Source of the DNA: Parelaphostrongylus tenuis
Taxonomy: Eukaryota; Nematoda; Chromadorea; Rhabditida; Metastrongylidae
DNA: 64,000 nt
Direction: 5' to 3'
Assembly (NCBI GenBank): GCA_019055375.1
Contig: JAHQIW010003929.1
Location: 1-64,000, forward strand
Shown here in pieces: positions 1 through 10,349 of the stretch. A program made the translations under genes and the position numbers. Every line of letters starts with the position of its first letter. Positions within the stretch are counted from its first letter, which is position 1. The notes beneath the pieces are model-generated. The model worked only from the letters and a program-made list of their open reading frames with translations, did no database searches and was not told where the DNA came from.

Positions 1-28
1 GAGAGAGGAGAGAGAGAGAGAGGAGTAA
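1..28. repeat. (GA)n microsatellite
   Basis: Simple GA-rich tract at the left edge of the window; probably continues beyond it. Confidence 0.8.
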
Positions 29-44
29 GCGATGATCAATGTCA

Positions 45-200
45 GGTTGGTCTCCACCTCGGCTATCAAACAAGAAAACCCCTGCCTGGCTATCCTCAAG
101 ATTGCAAGATCTACCGAACCGATATTATACGACGTCCATGAATAAGATGAAATCGTCAAATAAATCATTCATGCGGGGAAACGATTTGAATGTTAGAAGT
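45..200 (+). repeat. SINE-A fragment (body only)
   Basis: The stretch with 'ctatcctcaagattgcaag' resembles the body of the SINE-A copies at 35.5 and 41.8 kb, which carry similar 'tagctacc..gagattgcaag' and 'ggctatcctcgagat' strings. The tRNA-like head is missing and the match fades after about 200. The rest of 200-850 holds only short ORFs and nothing I recognise. Confidence 0.35.
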
Positions 201-854
201 AATGGGCTTCACACACTAAGATGTGAAGATGGGTCGCATAGAATAAAAAAAATTGAAAGTAAAACGGCTTATATCCGCCATAATATGGTACAAGGTTTCA
301 GTGATGCCGCATTAGTGGCATTACTTTGCAAAAAGAAGAGGAAAAACAGTACACTTGTAGTAAGAACCAGTCATGTCTTAGAAGTTTGTATAGAATCTTA
401 TCGATATTGAACTGTAGAATTAATGCTGTATTTGGAAAGAAATAAATTGGATTCAACATCACCTCAATATCAAAAGACACTTCGTGTAGGTTTGTAGCAC
501 TTTGGGGTTCGCAAGTGTTCTCCTTGTTCTCTGTAGTGTGAAGCTAATATCAGTATTAGCAGAAACAACTCAACAAGGATGGAAATGGCAATGGAAAACA
601 GACCGCAAGCGTCAACAAACACCTCCACCTCCACCGGCTCTATCTTTTCTTCTTGACATCTTTGAATAATTGTTCAGATTCATCTCGCATCTCACCATTG
701 ATCAAAGCCTTAAAAATCCACCATTTAGTTTGTATGATCAAAACGAACCTTCAATGAAAGAAGAATGACAAGCTTATAAAATGTTAGGAACTACTATTCC
801 ACAAGTTGACATTTATACAGTGATGACACTTTAGTTTATTGATCCGCTTCTACA

Positions 855-975
855 GGTGTACTTTTGTCACTGTGCGGATCCCAGTACATCTAGCATTGAA
901 GTAGATCTTTCGTCTTCTTCTTCAACATCGTAGAATACTGGTTGGGCACGTCTCCTTGCAATCCCGAACATATCT
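855..975 (-). repeat. SINE-A fragment (3' body)
   Basis: In reverse complement this carries the SINE-A body signature (attgcaag, then 'cagtattctacgatgttgaa', then a GGGATCCGCAC-like end). It lacks the tRNA-like head. It abuts the inverted-repeat element copy that follows at about 1145. Confidence 0.5.
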
Positions 976-1144
976 TGGCTTTGGAGTTCCATAGGGCTTT
1001 CGTCGTTGACCGCTGCAGCGTTGGAACTGGGGTTTGGCCCCGCAAGCCGTTACGAGCATAGTAACAACTTGGCCACGGCGTACCGGTTGTATTTCAGGTC
1101 TCTCATTTATCATTCATTTCACGCACACAACCAGTCATAAAGTC

Positions 1145-1675
1145 TTCTGTGATTCCAACAATTCCAACGTTGTGCTTATTTTCTGAAGGAACAGTTTCTC
1201 TGAAATACAGCGCAGGATGAATAGGACTGACTCACACAAGCCAGCATGTGTTCATTGGCCAATTCGCGAGCTGTGGGGTGGGGGTTGCCGCGATCATCGA
1301 TCGAATGACCCTTTGGCGGGTCACATGGAAGTGTAACTTCTGATACTCAATTAGGAATTGTTTATACGCTTTGAAAGAAACTCTAGATTGAATGTATGAC
1401 TCCGATACTACGAGATTTTCTCTACATGTTCATGTGCTTTTCGTGCTTCCAGCGAAATAATAGTTGAATTGCGCGGCCGATGTAAAACACAATCTCTTTC
1501 TGAATTTGACAACAATATAAAAGGGTGTTTTGAGAAATCTGCCACGTAGGGCTTTGATGAGAGACTTAAGCTTTCGAATGATTAGAGAGACTCTTATGAG
1601 AAATTCTTGTCCAGCGAAAGGAGAAGAATATTGATTTGCTCCTCGCTAATAGAAAAGAACCAAAAGTCTCCAGTG
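1145..1675 (+). repeat. Copy 1 of 0.5-0.9 kb inverted-repeat element
   Basis: About 500 bases align by eye with 4300-4815 and 47380-47895. Shared landmarks in the same order are: ttccaacgttgtgctta-like start, cgatcgat core, gaaagaaactcta, gagattttctctacatgtt, catgtgcttttcgtgctt, gcgcggc, then aagctttcgaatgatta. Only the right half is clear here; the left arm present in the other two copies is not obvious. No coding capacity is seen, so it looks non-autonomous. Confidence 0.7.
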
Positions 1676-1689
1676 GGCTAATTTAGCAT

Positions 1690-1948
1690 CCCGAAAGTCT
1701 TCAGATACCTCAGGTGCTGTTTAGGCTTCGCTTGATGATTACGTCTTCCTTATGAATATCGTAGAATGCTGGTCGACAGAATTTTCCTTGCAATATCAAA
1801 GGTGGCTGAGCTAACGCGTTTCTAGGTGTTCATTTGATTAATTGCGAGAAACATGTTGAGGGCAGGAATCGAATAACGTCTTACTTATTATCTACTTTCC
1901 TGATGCATTACAACGCTAGTCACCGCGCTACTCTGCCCCGATAATTAA
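1690..1948 (-). repeat. SINE-A copy with tRNA-like head
   Basis: Read on the minus strand it starts with a tRNA-like head (gggcagagtagcgcggtgac, an A-box-like motif) followed by a B-box-like 'ttcgattcctgccctcaac'. The shared body follows ('gagctaacgcgtttc' region, attgcaagg, then 'cagcattctacgatattc'). The same head-plus-body order recurs at 7.5, 41.8, 44.2 and 59.0 kb. Confidence 0.7.
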
Positions 1949-1999
1949 AAAAAGGTTAGATATTAAATAACGAGTAAATGTTAGATTAAATGACGAGCA

Positions 2000-2660
2000 A
2001 CTACATTTTCCTGAAAAGAGTTCAAGAATTTACCAAAGAGCAGTTGAAAAGGTTCTCAGTGAAGGGCCGAATTGCTGCTACGAACTCTGTGAAGAAATGA
2101 GACTGCTTCGTCTTCGTCGGTACATTAAGACAAATTCTAGCAGAAGCACTCGACACAAGTGATACCCATTCCAACTGAAACCTTAGTAATCAACAATTCA
2201 AGAAAATCTCCTTCTTATGAGATTTGAAAACATTCCGCATAAGGAAACTTGTAAATCATCAAGGATGGAATTACATCAAATCATTCACCCACAGAAGAAA
2301 AGGAGACTTTTGTTGGAGAGTCTGGAGCTCGATTCATGACATCAACGATCAAGCCCATCGGTTTACCGATTGGAGACTCAGTGAAGACTAGAGCCTGAAA
2401 GGTAGTAGCACAACGAAAATAAAGGATTTGGATGAAGAATGGGGAAACGTACCATGGAATCAGACAAGGAGCTAATGCCTAACGTTGTCAACAGATTTGC
2501 AATTTGTTGAGTCCGAGACAACGCTCGTCTAAGCATCGCTTTCTGGTCATTGAAGATTTTTCGTCCAGAAAAGAATGCCAGTCCTGAAGTATAATATGAA
2601 AGTCGACTTTCCTCTAGCCTCAACATGACCAGTTCATATATCCTTTCTTGACTAAGTCAG
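2000..2660. other. No recognisable feature
   Basis: Both strands were read; only short, stop-rich frames are present. No splice-consistent coding series, repeat match or RNA gene was found. Confidence 0.5.
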
Positions 2661-2679
2661 TAGACAAAGCTGACGCGAA

Positions 2680-3015
2680 TTGATTTATTCGGCTAACGTT
2701 TTAACGTCTTCATATTCTTCAGAGTCGATGAGCCACGGAGCCATACAAGCTATATGGATATATCTGTTAGAACAGATTAAACTGATTAAGAAATACGGCA
2801 CATCATTCTAGAAAAGACAAAGACGTCGTCGTAACGTTGGTCGAGAAAAATTTGTTTATCAATCTCGTGGTTTAGCTGTGTCATAGAAATACTATAACTA
2901 GGAGAAAAGTCACTAAGAGTGAGAGCAGAACAGCACTGCAGTGATGCGCTGGTCAGCACGCGCCTCCTAAAGGGTGAAACGTGGGTTCAACTGCCGTGCG
3001 AGGTTCAAAATTTTA
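2680..3015 (+). repeat. Degenerate repeat with GGCTAACGTTT end and tRNA-like segment
   Basis: Starts with 'ttcggctaacgtttt', an end motif shared with repeats at 5.5, 15.7 and 31.6 kb. It contains 'cacggagccata', which recurs at about 4980. It ends in 'gtgggttcaactgccgtgc', a B-box-like string that resembles 'gagttgaactcccgt' at 4870. It looks like a composite of old insertions. Confidence 0.4.
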
Positions 3016-3187
3016 TATATTACTCAGTATTATTAGATATTTACTTACTTACTTCCGTGGATGCTTAGACGGTCCGTCTTCATGAACTATGCGAACCACA
3101 GAACTTGAAAATGTACTATTTAACTCTTTCGTTTCCGCAATCCCAGGCAAGTCAGCTGGGGCTTTCTCAGGTCGCCACCACACTATA

Positions 3188-3345
3188 GCAGTCGCCGGCC
3201 CTTGTGGATCATAGGGACATTACCACTTTGCGACTAGTGACTGCCAAACGGCGGTCATTCCTGGTAGGTGTGCTCTTAGCTGTACTATCAGAGTGGAGAG
3301 TCGGACTCCTTCTCAGCTTGAGTGACCCTGCTGGGGATTTGAAGC
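3188..3345 (+). repeat. Dispersed repeat Q, copy 1
   Basis: The string 'cagtcgccggcccttg..ggatcatagggacat' and the following 'gtcggactccttctc' match, in reverse complement, 21350-21482. A shorter related piece is at about 26217-26285 ('cagtcgtcggccctcgtgg'). No coding potential is evident. Confidence 0.6.
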
Positions 3346-3785
3346 CCAAGGTGTACTATTGGATATATAGTTATAATTATAACTAAGATTAGTCACAATG
3401 TAATAAAACTGATTACTAACCGACGACATTGACACCACCAGGCAAAATCCTTGTCACTTTCTCAGCGTTGTCGGCAATCCAATCTTCATCTAACGTTTTA
3501 CTCAGCGAATCACCTGCCTGGAATAAAGGTAGCTATAAGTGATTACCTGGTAGTGGAGCCTGCGGGAAAGGAAAAAGACACTCTCGTGAGACGATCTACA
3601 AGGATAAAGGACAAAGATAGATGTCGGCACAGATCAATCCCTAAGGGATGTCATGCGTTCGTCCTCAACAAAGCGTTGTCGAAGGTGACTGAGTGCATAT
3701 TTGGCCTTTATTACAATAACTTGTGATGGCCTACTGTTGTATCAAGCCAGTGTTGCTATCCCCTCATGCAAGTTGGGGTACAATT

Positions 3786-3884
3786 CGTCAACCCCAGAGA
3801 GATGGAAAAGTTGGTGAGCCTTGAGCACGAAATCGAACTATCGACCCACGTGTGTGTCGCAGAGCAATTCTAACCAGTGCGCCA
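3786..3884 (-). repeat. tRNA-like pseudogene/SINE head
   Basis: The reverse complement reads 'gcgtttggcgcactggttag', an A-box-like start, and continues to a B-box-like 'ggtcgatagttcgatttcg'. This is the spacing of a tRNA-derived promoter without a convincing cloverleaf. Confidence 0.4.
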
Positions 3885-3944
3885 AACGCTCAGTAATAAT
3901 CTATAGAAAATAGGCTCATTTCTGTTAGACGGGAGAGATGAAGA

Positions 3945-4815
3945 AACGATCTTTTTCGCTGGACAAGAACTTTCCATAGGAGTGTTGGTAATTATTTCAC
4001 AGCTTGAACCTCGGGTTACTGCGTTAAGTGCTCGTCTTTGAAAAAACCTTTGTACAGCGCTTTAGCGTTCAAAATAATTTTATGTGCCACATGCGCTCCT
4101 CCCTTCTACCATTATCACGCTTATATTTCGCTGGACATAATTATATCCTTACACTGCTAGTAATCTTTGATAGATCAAATCTCAAAGAAGTCAGAATGTG
4201 TTTGCTTTTTAGAAAGGCTTTTTTACGTTGCTGTTGCGAAAAGAAAAGTTTTGTGTTTCACACTCGCGTATTTCTTGTACGACAGAGCTTCCCTTAAATT
4301 CTAAGTAACCATTCGATAGTGTTAGTTCCAAAGATCTTAACGCTAAAGTTATTTTCTGGAAAGACCGTCTCACTCCAATGCAGCATTGGAAATAAAATCA
4401 GGTTTAACATACGCCGCGCACTGGTTCTCAGTGTGTGATGGCTGTGGATCGATAACGCGCGATCGACAGACCATGCAGGCGCGATCACATGTGTAGCGAA
4501 ATTTTTGATATTGAACTTGGGGTTTTTCTCCGCATTAAGAGACATTTCTGATGAAACGAATGACTATGATACTCGAAAATCACCTCTACACGCTCGTTTG
4601 CTTTTCAAGCTTCCAGCGATTTACAAACGTGATAAAAATGAAAGGGCGCGGCGACTGCGAAGCATAATTTCATTTCGGATACTACAGCGTTATAGAAGGG
4701 TCTTTTCGAAAAACGTCCATGTAGCACAGGAGCCCGCGATTCAAGCTTTCGAATGATTATCAACTTCTTATGGAAATTGTTGTCTAACGAAAGAGATCGT
4801 TTTCTCATTCTCCCC
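3945..4815 (+). mobile_element. Copy 2 of inverted-repeat element (both arms)
   Basis: The left part (about 3945-4290) is an imperfect inverted complement of the right part (about 4560-4815): 'cgctggacaagaactttcc' mirrors the right end near 'ggaaattgttgtctaacgaa', and 'caaaataattttatg' mirrors 'cataatttcatttcg'. The right half aligns with copies at 1145 and 47380. Long imperfect terminal inverted repeats without an ORF suggest a foldback-type non-autonomous DNA transposon. Confidence 0.6.
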
Positions 4816-5267
4816 CGCCTAACAGAAAAAGAAACCAAAGACTTTTTCCCTTTGTCGCTTTTCCAGGTCCACACGCGAGTTGAACTCCCGTCGAGGTTCA
4901 AGGTTTTGTCTGTCGCTCAATAACCTTGATGATCTTAGGCGATGGGACTTACCGAATCGGTGGCAGTCGACGGCAGAGAGCACGGAGCCATATGAGCCAC
5001 ATGGATATCGCCGTCCGAGCAGAATGAACCGACTAAGAAATAGGCTACATACGGGATACCGTGCTCTCTCTCGTTTTCAGGTTGAGATTTCTGAGTTGAA
5101 TTGACCTCGTATTCGAGAGAACTGTCGAATACGATCATCTGTCCTGCACTGAAATTTCTATAATTGCCTCAGGAGGAGAGAAAAATGACTGAAAACATTA
5201 TAAAAACAACGAGCGGAACATCAAATAACGGTGAGATAAATCGTCGGAACACAGAAAACAAGACGCT

Positions 5268-5400
5268 AATGGAGAGTTGTGCTCCACCAATTTTTTAACC
5301 TAAACCTTAAGCGTGCTCTCGCAATTTGTATTGAAAGAAATCAATTGGAGAATAGTCCAAAAACTGATGAGACCGCAATTCTCCACAAGGGTCAAAAACA
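5268..5400. repeat. MITE family M, copy 1
   Basis: Ends are inverted relatives ('gagagttgtgctccaccaat' on the left; 'actgatgagaccgcaattct' on the right). Better kept relatives are at 20531-20665, 20719-20850 and 24955-25110, where the ends read 'gagctgtggtc..catcaat' and the inverse. Confidence 0.6.
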
Positions 5401-5556
5401 CGCAATAAAATTGGAAAATGGCCTTCCTTTTACCCTTTGCGTAACCAGTCAATAAGGGTTTGCTTTATATCTAGCTAATACCACGAAGTTGATAAGTAAA
5501 ATTTATTCGGCTAAGGTTTTTTTATTCGCAAGAGTACTCTCCACTAACCATTGAAC

Positions 5557-5722
5557 GACCGTGGACCCACGGCCTCTACGTATCTAACCTTCAACGTATT
5601 GCATCTAGCAAAGGCGCCGAACCACCAGCGTGCACTAACAATGACAGACGCCATTATACGCCATCATTACATGCAACATGTTGACGGTTAGAGACGCAGA
5701 GGCCGTAAGTCCACGGTCTCGT
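5557..5722. mobile_element. MITE family H, copy 1
   Basis: Terminal inverted repeats: 'gaccgtggacccacggcctc' on the left and 'gaggccgtaagtccacggtc' on the right, with about 125 bases between. A second copy with the same ends is at 60535-60773 inside an intron of the LRR gene. There is no ORF, so it is non-autonomous. Confidence 0.75.
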
Positions 5723-5739
5723 AAGGGTTGTTGGCCTTC

Positions 5740-6530
5740 GACCCTCGCCATTCTACAGTAAGTCACAGATTTTTCTTTGTAAGTATTCTACATATTTACT
5801 TTTTATTTTGTGCTTGATGTTTTTCCTCATGAATTACTGGAGGTGTTTAGATGATTGCATTGTGGATAACCTAATCTTCTCGAATTTATTAACCTCAAAT
5901 TTGGCTTATAAAAAGATCTGTTTTTTGTTCTTTTGAAGTACAACTTTTTTTTGCCAAGGTCGTGATTTTAGCAAAATCATAGGAGAAGCTACTTAGCTTA
6001 TCAGTACAAATGTCAAAGCAATGCTCTCAAGTGAAGGGCAAATACAACTTAAACGAGGAATATGTGGGAGGAATCCGCTCGAGGGAACCTATCTCCACAG
6101 AATTGTTCATCTATTCCACGAATCACAGAATTAACCCATACACGGTACTGGATGCAGGTCGCACTTGCGGACCTACGTGAATTATCCAAATAGTGCCATA
6201 ACAAGAGGACGAGATTAGCCCCTCACCACGTTCGGACGGCATGGACACTATAGTGTACATGCGCGAGTTATTACATTTCGTCCTTCAAAGGCTCTTTTTC
6301 CTGACCACTTCCTGCTTCCCATTTTTCCTTCTTCTTTCCCATCTGAGTTCTTGTTCTACCGCTGGATATAGTGGGGCGTTGATGTTTCTGGATATCCGCT
6401 TTCTCAATATGATGACCGTGATCCATCCTAGCTACACGGATGCAGAAGACCGAATGGTGTACTACACTTGTGCGAGCAAGAATCAATAAGCCCTACTCGC
6501 TTACCTGCGTTACGTGATCTGTATAAATGT
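5740..6530. other. Intergenic, no recognisable feature
   Basis: T-rich sequence with short unsupported ORFs on both strands. I saw nothing with splice support or repeat identity here. Confidence 0.5.
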
Positions 6531-6534
6531 CGTA

Positions 6535-6628
6535 AACATGTATATATGCATGTGTATATACACGTGCATACATGTATACACGTGTATAAGTGTATATATG
6601 TACATATATGCATATATATGTACATATC
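6535..6628. repeat. Alternating purine-pyrimidine tract (left part)
   Basis: Almost continuous alternation of purine and pyrimidine built from TATA, TGTA, CATA and CACG steps. It is interrupted at 6629 by the mariner hairpin and resumes at 7211. Similar tracts lie at 19424-19515 and 27328-27440. Such DNA can adopt Z-form or cruciform structures. Confidence 0.8.
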
Positions 6629-7214
6629 AGGTCGTTCACAAGTTTTAACATTAGGGCAATAAAGATCAAATTTATTTACCAGAAGCAGCTAAGTTGCATG
6701 ATTTTGATATCGTTCAATTGCGCATTTTCTAGCAAACATCTTGGTATAGAACTTGCTAGTACTTGTATAAGATAGAGCTGTCTTGGGAACAAATTCGCTT
6801 GCCAATCATGCACGAATAGCGCGTAGGGGAAAGTGCTAGTGAAGCGACGCGCAGGATTAATGGAACTTCCTTTAGACGGTCGAAGCGCGATGAACCCTCC
6901 ACACTGTTCTCTTCTGCTTTGAACTCCGCCAACCACTTCCTAGCTGTCCTTCCTGCGACCGTACCATCGCCCCAACTCTCGTTAATCTTGCGCGCTGCTT
7001 TACTAGCACTTTCCCCTGCTCGCCATGCATACATGAGTAGCAAGCGAATTTGTTCTCAAGACAGTTTTATCTTATAGCATTATTGGCAATTTCTACACCA
7101 AAGTGTTCGCTAGAAAATGCGCAATTGAACGATATTAAAATCATGCAATTTAACCACTTCTGGTTAGTAAATTTGGTCTTATTGCTCTAGTGCTAAAACT
7201 TGGGGGACAACTTA
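6629..7214 (-). mobile_element. Mariner-derived hairpin element
   Basis: Two long arms of about 240 bases (6629-6870 and 6970-7214) are near-complementary. Each arm runs from a terminal sequence (gttttaacattagggcaata / tattgctctagtgctaaaac) into the start of a transposase frame. On the minus strand 7043-6860 encodes a mariner-type N-terminal helix-turn-helix (AARKINESWGDGTVAGRTAR, then KWLAEFKAEE). The left arm carries a second, more decayed copy of the same start in opposite orientation. There is no catalytic domain. The element sits inside an alternating purine-pyrimidine tract rich in TA, the known mariner target dinucleotide. I read it as an inverted duplication of a mariner 5' end. Confidence 0.75.
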
Positions 7215-7432
7215 ATGTATATACACATATATGTGATATATACATACACGTATACACATGTACATATGTGCGCATCCATACATACATTCATGTTTGAGTG
7301 TATAAACATACATGCGTACATATGCGTATGTACACATGTATATGTAAGTACATATGTCTTTCCACATATACTCATGTACATATATACATATATATATATA
7401 TATTTATATATGTATGTGAATGTATATCATGT
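7211..7432. repeat. Alternating purine-pyrimidine tract (right part)
   Basis: Continuation of the tract broken by the mariner hairpin. It consists of TATA/CATA/TGTA steps and ends in a pure (AT) run near 7385-7405. Confidence 0.8.
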
Positions 7433-7454
7433 CGGCGCATTTATATAACCCGTC

Positions 7455-7765
7455 ATCACTGTTAATTGTGGGGATCTCAGCACTTCTTGCATTCCATTCG
7501 TTCCCTCGCATTCATCATCCACAAAAGTCTTCAAACAATTCTTTTGTTGCTTCAGCTGCTGCATCACGATCTCGTCTTTTTTGTATGTAGTTGAGTTCTT
7601 GTCAAGGCGGTTCTTCTTGCAATCTCTGAGGTAGCCGAGCTATGGCGTTCCTAGGCGTTAACCAGATCAGTTGCAAAAGTTTGTTGAGGGAAGGGATTGA
7701 ACTATCGTACAGCTTCTTATCGCGCTTTCTGACACACCACATCACCGACTACTGCGCTGTTTCCA
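7455..7765 (-). repeat. SINE-A, near full length
   Basis: On the minus strand it starts with the tRNA-like head ('cagcgcagtagtcggtgatg' A-box-like; 'gttcaatcccttccctcaac' B-box-like). The body follows ('agctcggctacctcagagat', tgcaagaag, 'acaagaactcaactac'). It ends in 'gtgctgagatccccacaatt', the 3' end also seen at 20.2 kb. It lies just upstream of the piggyBac ORF. Confidence 0.75.
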
Positions 7766-7851
7766 TTTCTTTTCTGAGATTCTAGCTTTGATTTTATCAC
7801 AATTGTTTGTCATCTTGTTTATCCTTCATCTGATATTCCATTGTTTACAAC

Positions 7852-9582
7852 TTGGTACGATGCTTGGAAACGTTTGAAAGTTCAAGTTTCAGTGGCATCT
7901 TGTCAATGATAAATGACGGTTTTGAGCCTTTGTTCGATAGCGTCTTTGTAAACAGTGATTATGAAGAGCTTGATGATGATGTAGATGACAACACGGATTC
8001 CCTCGCATCCCTCAGAAATGATGACGACTCTGGAAATAGTGAATCCGAGGATGAAGAGGAACAAAATGGTTGTGATAATGATGAGATAGACGCTGAATGG
8101 TCAAACGTGGTAGTGGCTCGCGAGAATTCACCTTTAGATGAGAGTTCGTTAGGATTTCAAAGCGATATTATGCTAACGTGTAAGGATCCAGTCGATTTCT
8201 ACGAATTGTTCATGGTCGATGTATGGGAATTGATTGTAAAAGAGACGAATATTTATGGATACCAGAAGCATCCTGGTTGGGAACCGATAACCATGGAAGA
8301 TATGAAGAAATTCATTGGCTTGTGCCTTCAAATGGGTATTGTCCAATTGCCACATTTGAAAAATTATTGGAGCAATAATCCGGCTTTTGGAAAATATCCT
8401 ATTGGACCAGATGTAATGTCAAGGGAGAGATTTGAAAAAATTTTAACTCACCTGCACTTAGCGGACAATTCGAATTACGATGGAAGTGACAGATTATTCA
8501 AAATCAGCCGACTTATAGAACTCATCAATAGGAATTGCAAGGCTGTATGTAGACCTGGCAAGGAGGTATACATTAACAGGTCGATGCCATTTACGGGAAG
8601 AGTTCTCTTCCGGCAATGTACTCCCCATAAAAAGTTGAGATATGACGTGAAACTTTTCAAACTGTGCAGCGAGCGAGGATATACTTATAAGATGTTGGCG
8701 TACGCAGACAAAAATCATAACCGAGCAGGACACTTGGCTGAAAGAGTCGTAATGACACTCATGGATGATTTACTAGATGAAGGCAGACACCTTTATATTG
8801 ATAAGTGGTTCACAAGTGTCTCTCTAGCTGAGAGCCTATTGCGCAGGAATACATACTTGACTGGTATGTGCAAGAAAAACAGAATTGGTCTTCCTAAGGA
8901 CATCATCCAGCGTAAACTGAGCAAAGGGCAATGGGCCGCCAAGCAGAAAGAGAACGGCGTCATGGTCCTTAGATGGAAAGATACGCAAGACATCATAATT
9001 TTATCTACAGCGCATGACATATCTCTCATTCCAAACACTTCAAAACCGGAAGTGGTTGAAAGCTACAGGAAACGGAAAGCGTCCATGGATTCTAGCGCCC
9101 AGATGACGAGCTATTCTCCATATTCTACGAGATCCAATAAATGGCACGTTTATTTTGTTCCTTAACTGTTTTCATGTATATGATTCAAGCTAGAGTTCAG
9201 GTATGTACGTCTGTTCTTTCACCTGGTAACGCACATATGTTTGGTTAATGCTTGGCGAGTCTACAGCGGCTGTATGCGGAGAATCGAATTCAACGAGTTT
9301 AAGTGGAACGTGTATTTGCGGTACCTGCGACAAGACGACGTTATTCCGCAACTGCCAACCAGCCGTATCCTTGAAAAGATCAAATCCGGTCCAGCAAAAA
9401 GCAGACGTTGTGTTGAGTGTTATAAAAAGTTGAGAGAGCATGGAAATTCTAGATATGCTGCAGGAAGTGCTAGACGAGTACGTACTAGGTGTAGCCAATG
9501 TAAAAAGCACATTTGTTTAGAGTGTTTCTATACTGCTCATCAAAAATGCCGTCCATCTAAGCGCTGTAAAGTCTTGACGTAA
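7852..9582 (+). pseudogene. piggyBac-like transposase, interrupted and missing active-site residues
   Basis: The first 437 codons (7852-9165) are open. An acidic N-terminal region (residues about 35-80) is followed by a piggyBac DDE transposase domain (DDE_Tnp_1_7 type: FIGLCLQMG, YWSNNPAFG, then GRVLFRQCTPHKK). In known piggyBac enzymes the catalytic acids are D268, D346, D447 and D450. The equivalents here are N242 (INRSMPFTGR instead of a DE motif), D317 (YIDKWFTS), D413 and A416 (MDSSAQM instead of VDxxDQM), so two of the four are gone. In the same frame two stops (TAA 9163, TGA 9181) precede a continuation to 9582. That part ends in the C-terminal cysteine-rich zinc-binding region (CVECYKK, CSQCKKHICLECFYTAH). 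No simple GT..AG intron restores the frame. No terminal repeats or TTAA duplication were found. It is probably a dead element; domestication is a weaker alternative. Confidence 0.85.
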
Positions 9583-9599
9583 GACTTGCATACTATATG

Positions 9600-10110
9600 T
9601 GTGGATCAGAAACTACAAAACTATCATCTTAGGGCGGACTAACTACTGACTGTACGTAATGACTACAATGCTTTCCAATCAGGGTAAACTGTTGATCCGT
9701 GATGATTATATGAAGGTGAAATGCTGTCGGCCGGTGTTAACCAGTGAAATTTCTGATCGATCGGTGCCAAATGTATAATATCGTTTCGGAAAACAATTTT
9801 GATTAAATCCCGTTAAGTAATTAATGATAATAAATTATTACTGGTTGCATAAGTCATTGATTGTTGAATAAATACTTTGACTCAAAGATTTACAATGTCA
9901 GTGAGAAATTATGAAAACATGGGCTGAATACTTCCTTTTTTCCAAAGAAAAGTTCCACAACCTAATCATCGCGTACTCTTTCTACCTATGCTCGTGATAC
10001 ATACTGGAAATATCTCCGTATTACACTAATTTATAAATTACAATCTTCTTAACCGACGGTAGAAACGTGTAACAGGAGTTGGAAACGAGTTTTTTTTTTC
10101 CCCAAGAATA
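9600..10110. other. No recognisable feature
   Basis: AT-rich flank between the piggyBac relic and the tRNA-like palindrome. The reading frames are short and carry no recognisable motif. Confidence 0.5.
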
Positions 10111-10141
10111 TTTTTTTCCCATTGTGATGTGCATAACTTTC

Positions 10142-10216
10142 GCGTTAGGCGGGACGAGAACCCGCACCTCACTCTTTCCGGGAGCGCGTACTCTATCCGT
10201 TACACCACTGACGCCC
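10142..10216 (-). repeat. tRNA-like sequence, left half of palindrome
   Basis: 75 bases on the minus strand with a tRNA outline: a 5' GGGCGTCAG and 3' CTAACGC as acceptor stem, an A-box-like 'gtggtgtaacggatag', and a T-arm of GCGGG/CCCGC around TTCTCGT. The anticodon arm does not fold convincingly, so I call it a tRNA-derived element and not a functional tRNA. Confidence 0.6.
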
Positions 10217-10253
10217 ATCTTGCACATCGTTATTTCTATGCTACAGCGCATCT

Positions 10254-10329
10254 GGGGCGTCAGTAGTGTAACGGATAGACCACGCGCTCTCGGAAAGGAT
10301 GAAGTGCGGGTTCTGGTCCCGCCTGACGC
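10254..10329 (+). repeat. tRNA-like sequence, right half of palindrome
   Basis: 76 bases with a perfect 7-bp acceptor stem (GCGTCAG with CTGACGC) and a perfect T-stem (GCGGG with CCCGC). A-box- and B-box-like segments are present. It is the inverted partner of 10142-10216 and together they form a palindrome of about 230 bases. A third decayed copy lies on the minus strand near 14260-14325. Confidence 0.6.
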
Positions 10330-10349
10330 GAAAGTTTTGCACAGCACTT

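Noticed and set aside
7200..7448. Tyr/His/Ile-rich ORFs on both strands
   Set aside because: Translation of an alternating purine-pyrimidine repeat; not coding.
10254..10329. Functional tRNA gene
   Set aside because: Acceptor and T-arms pair well, but the anticodon arm does not form and the sequence is repeated as a palindrome, so a tRNA-derived element fits better.
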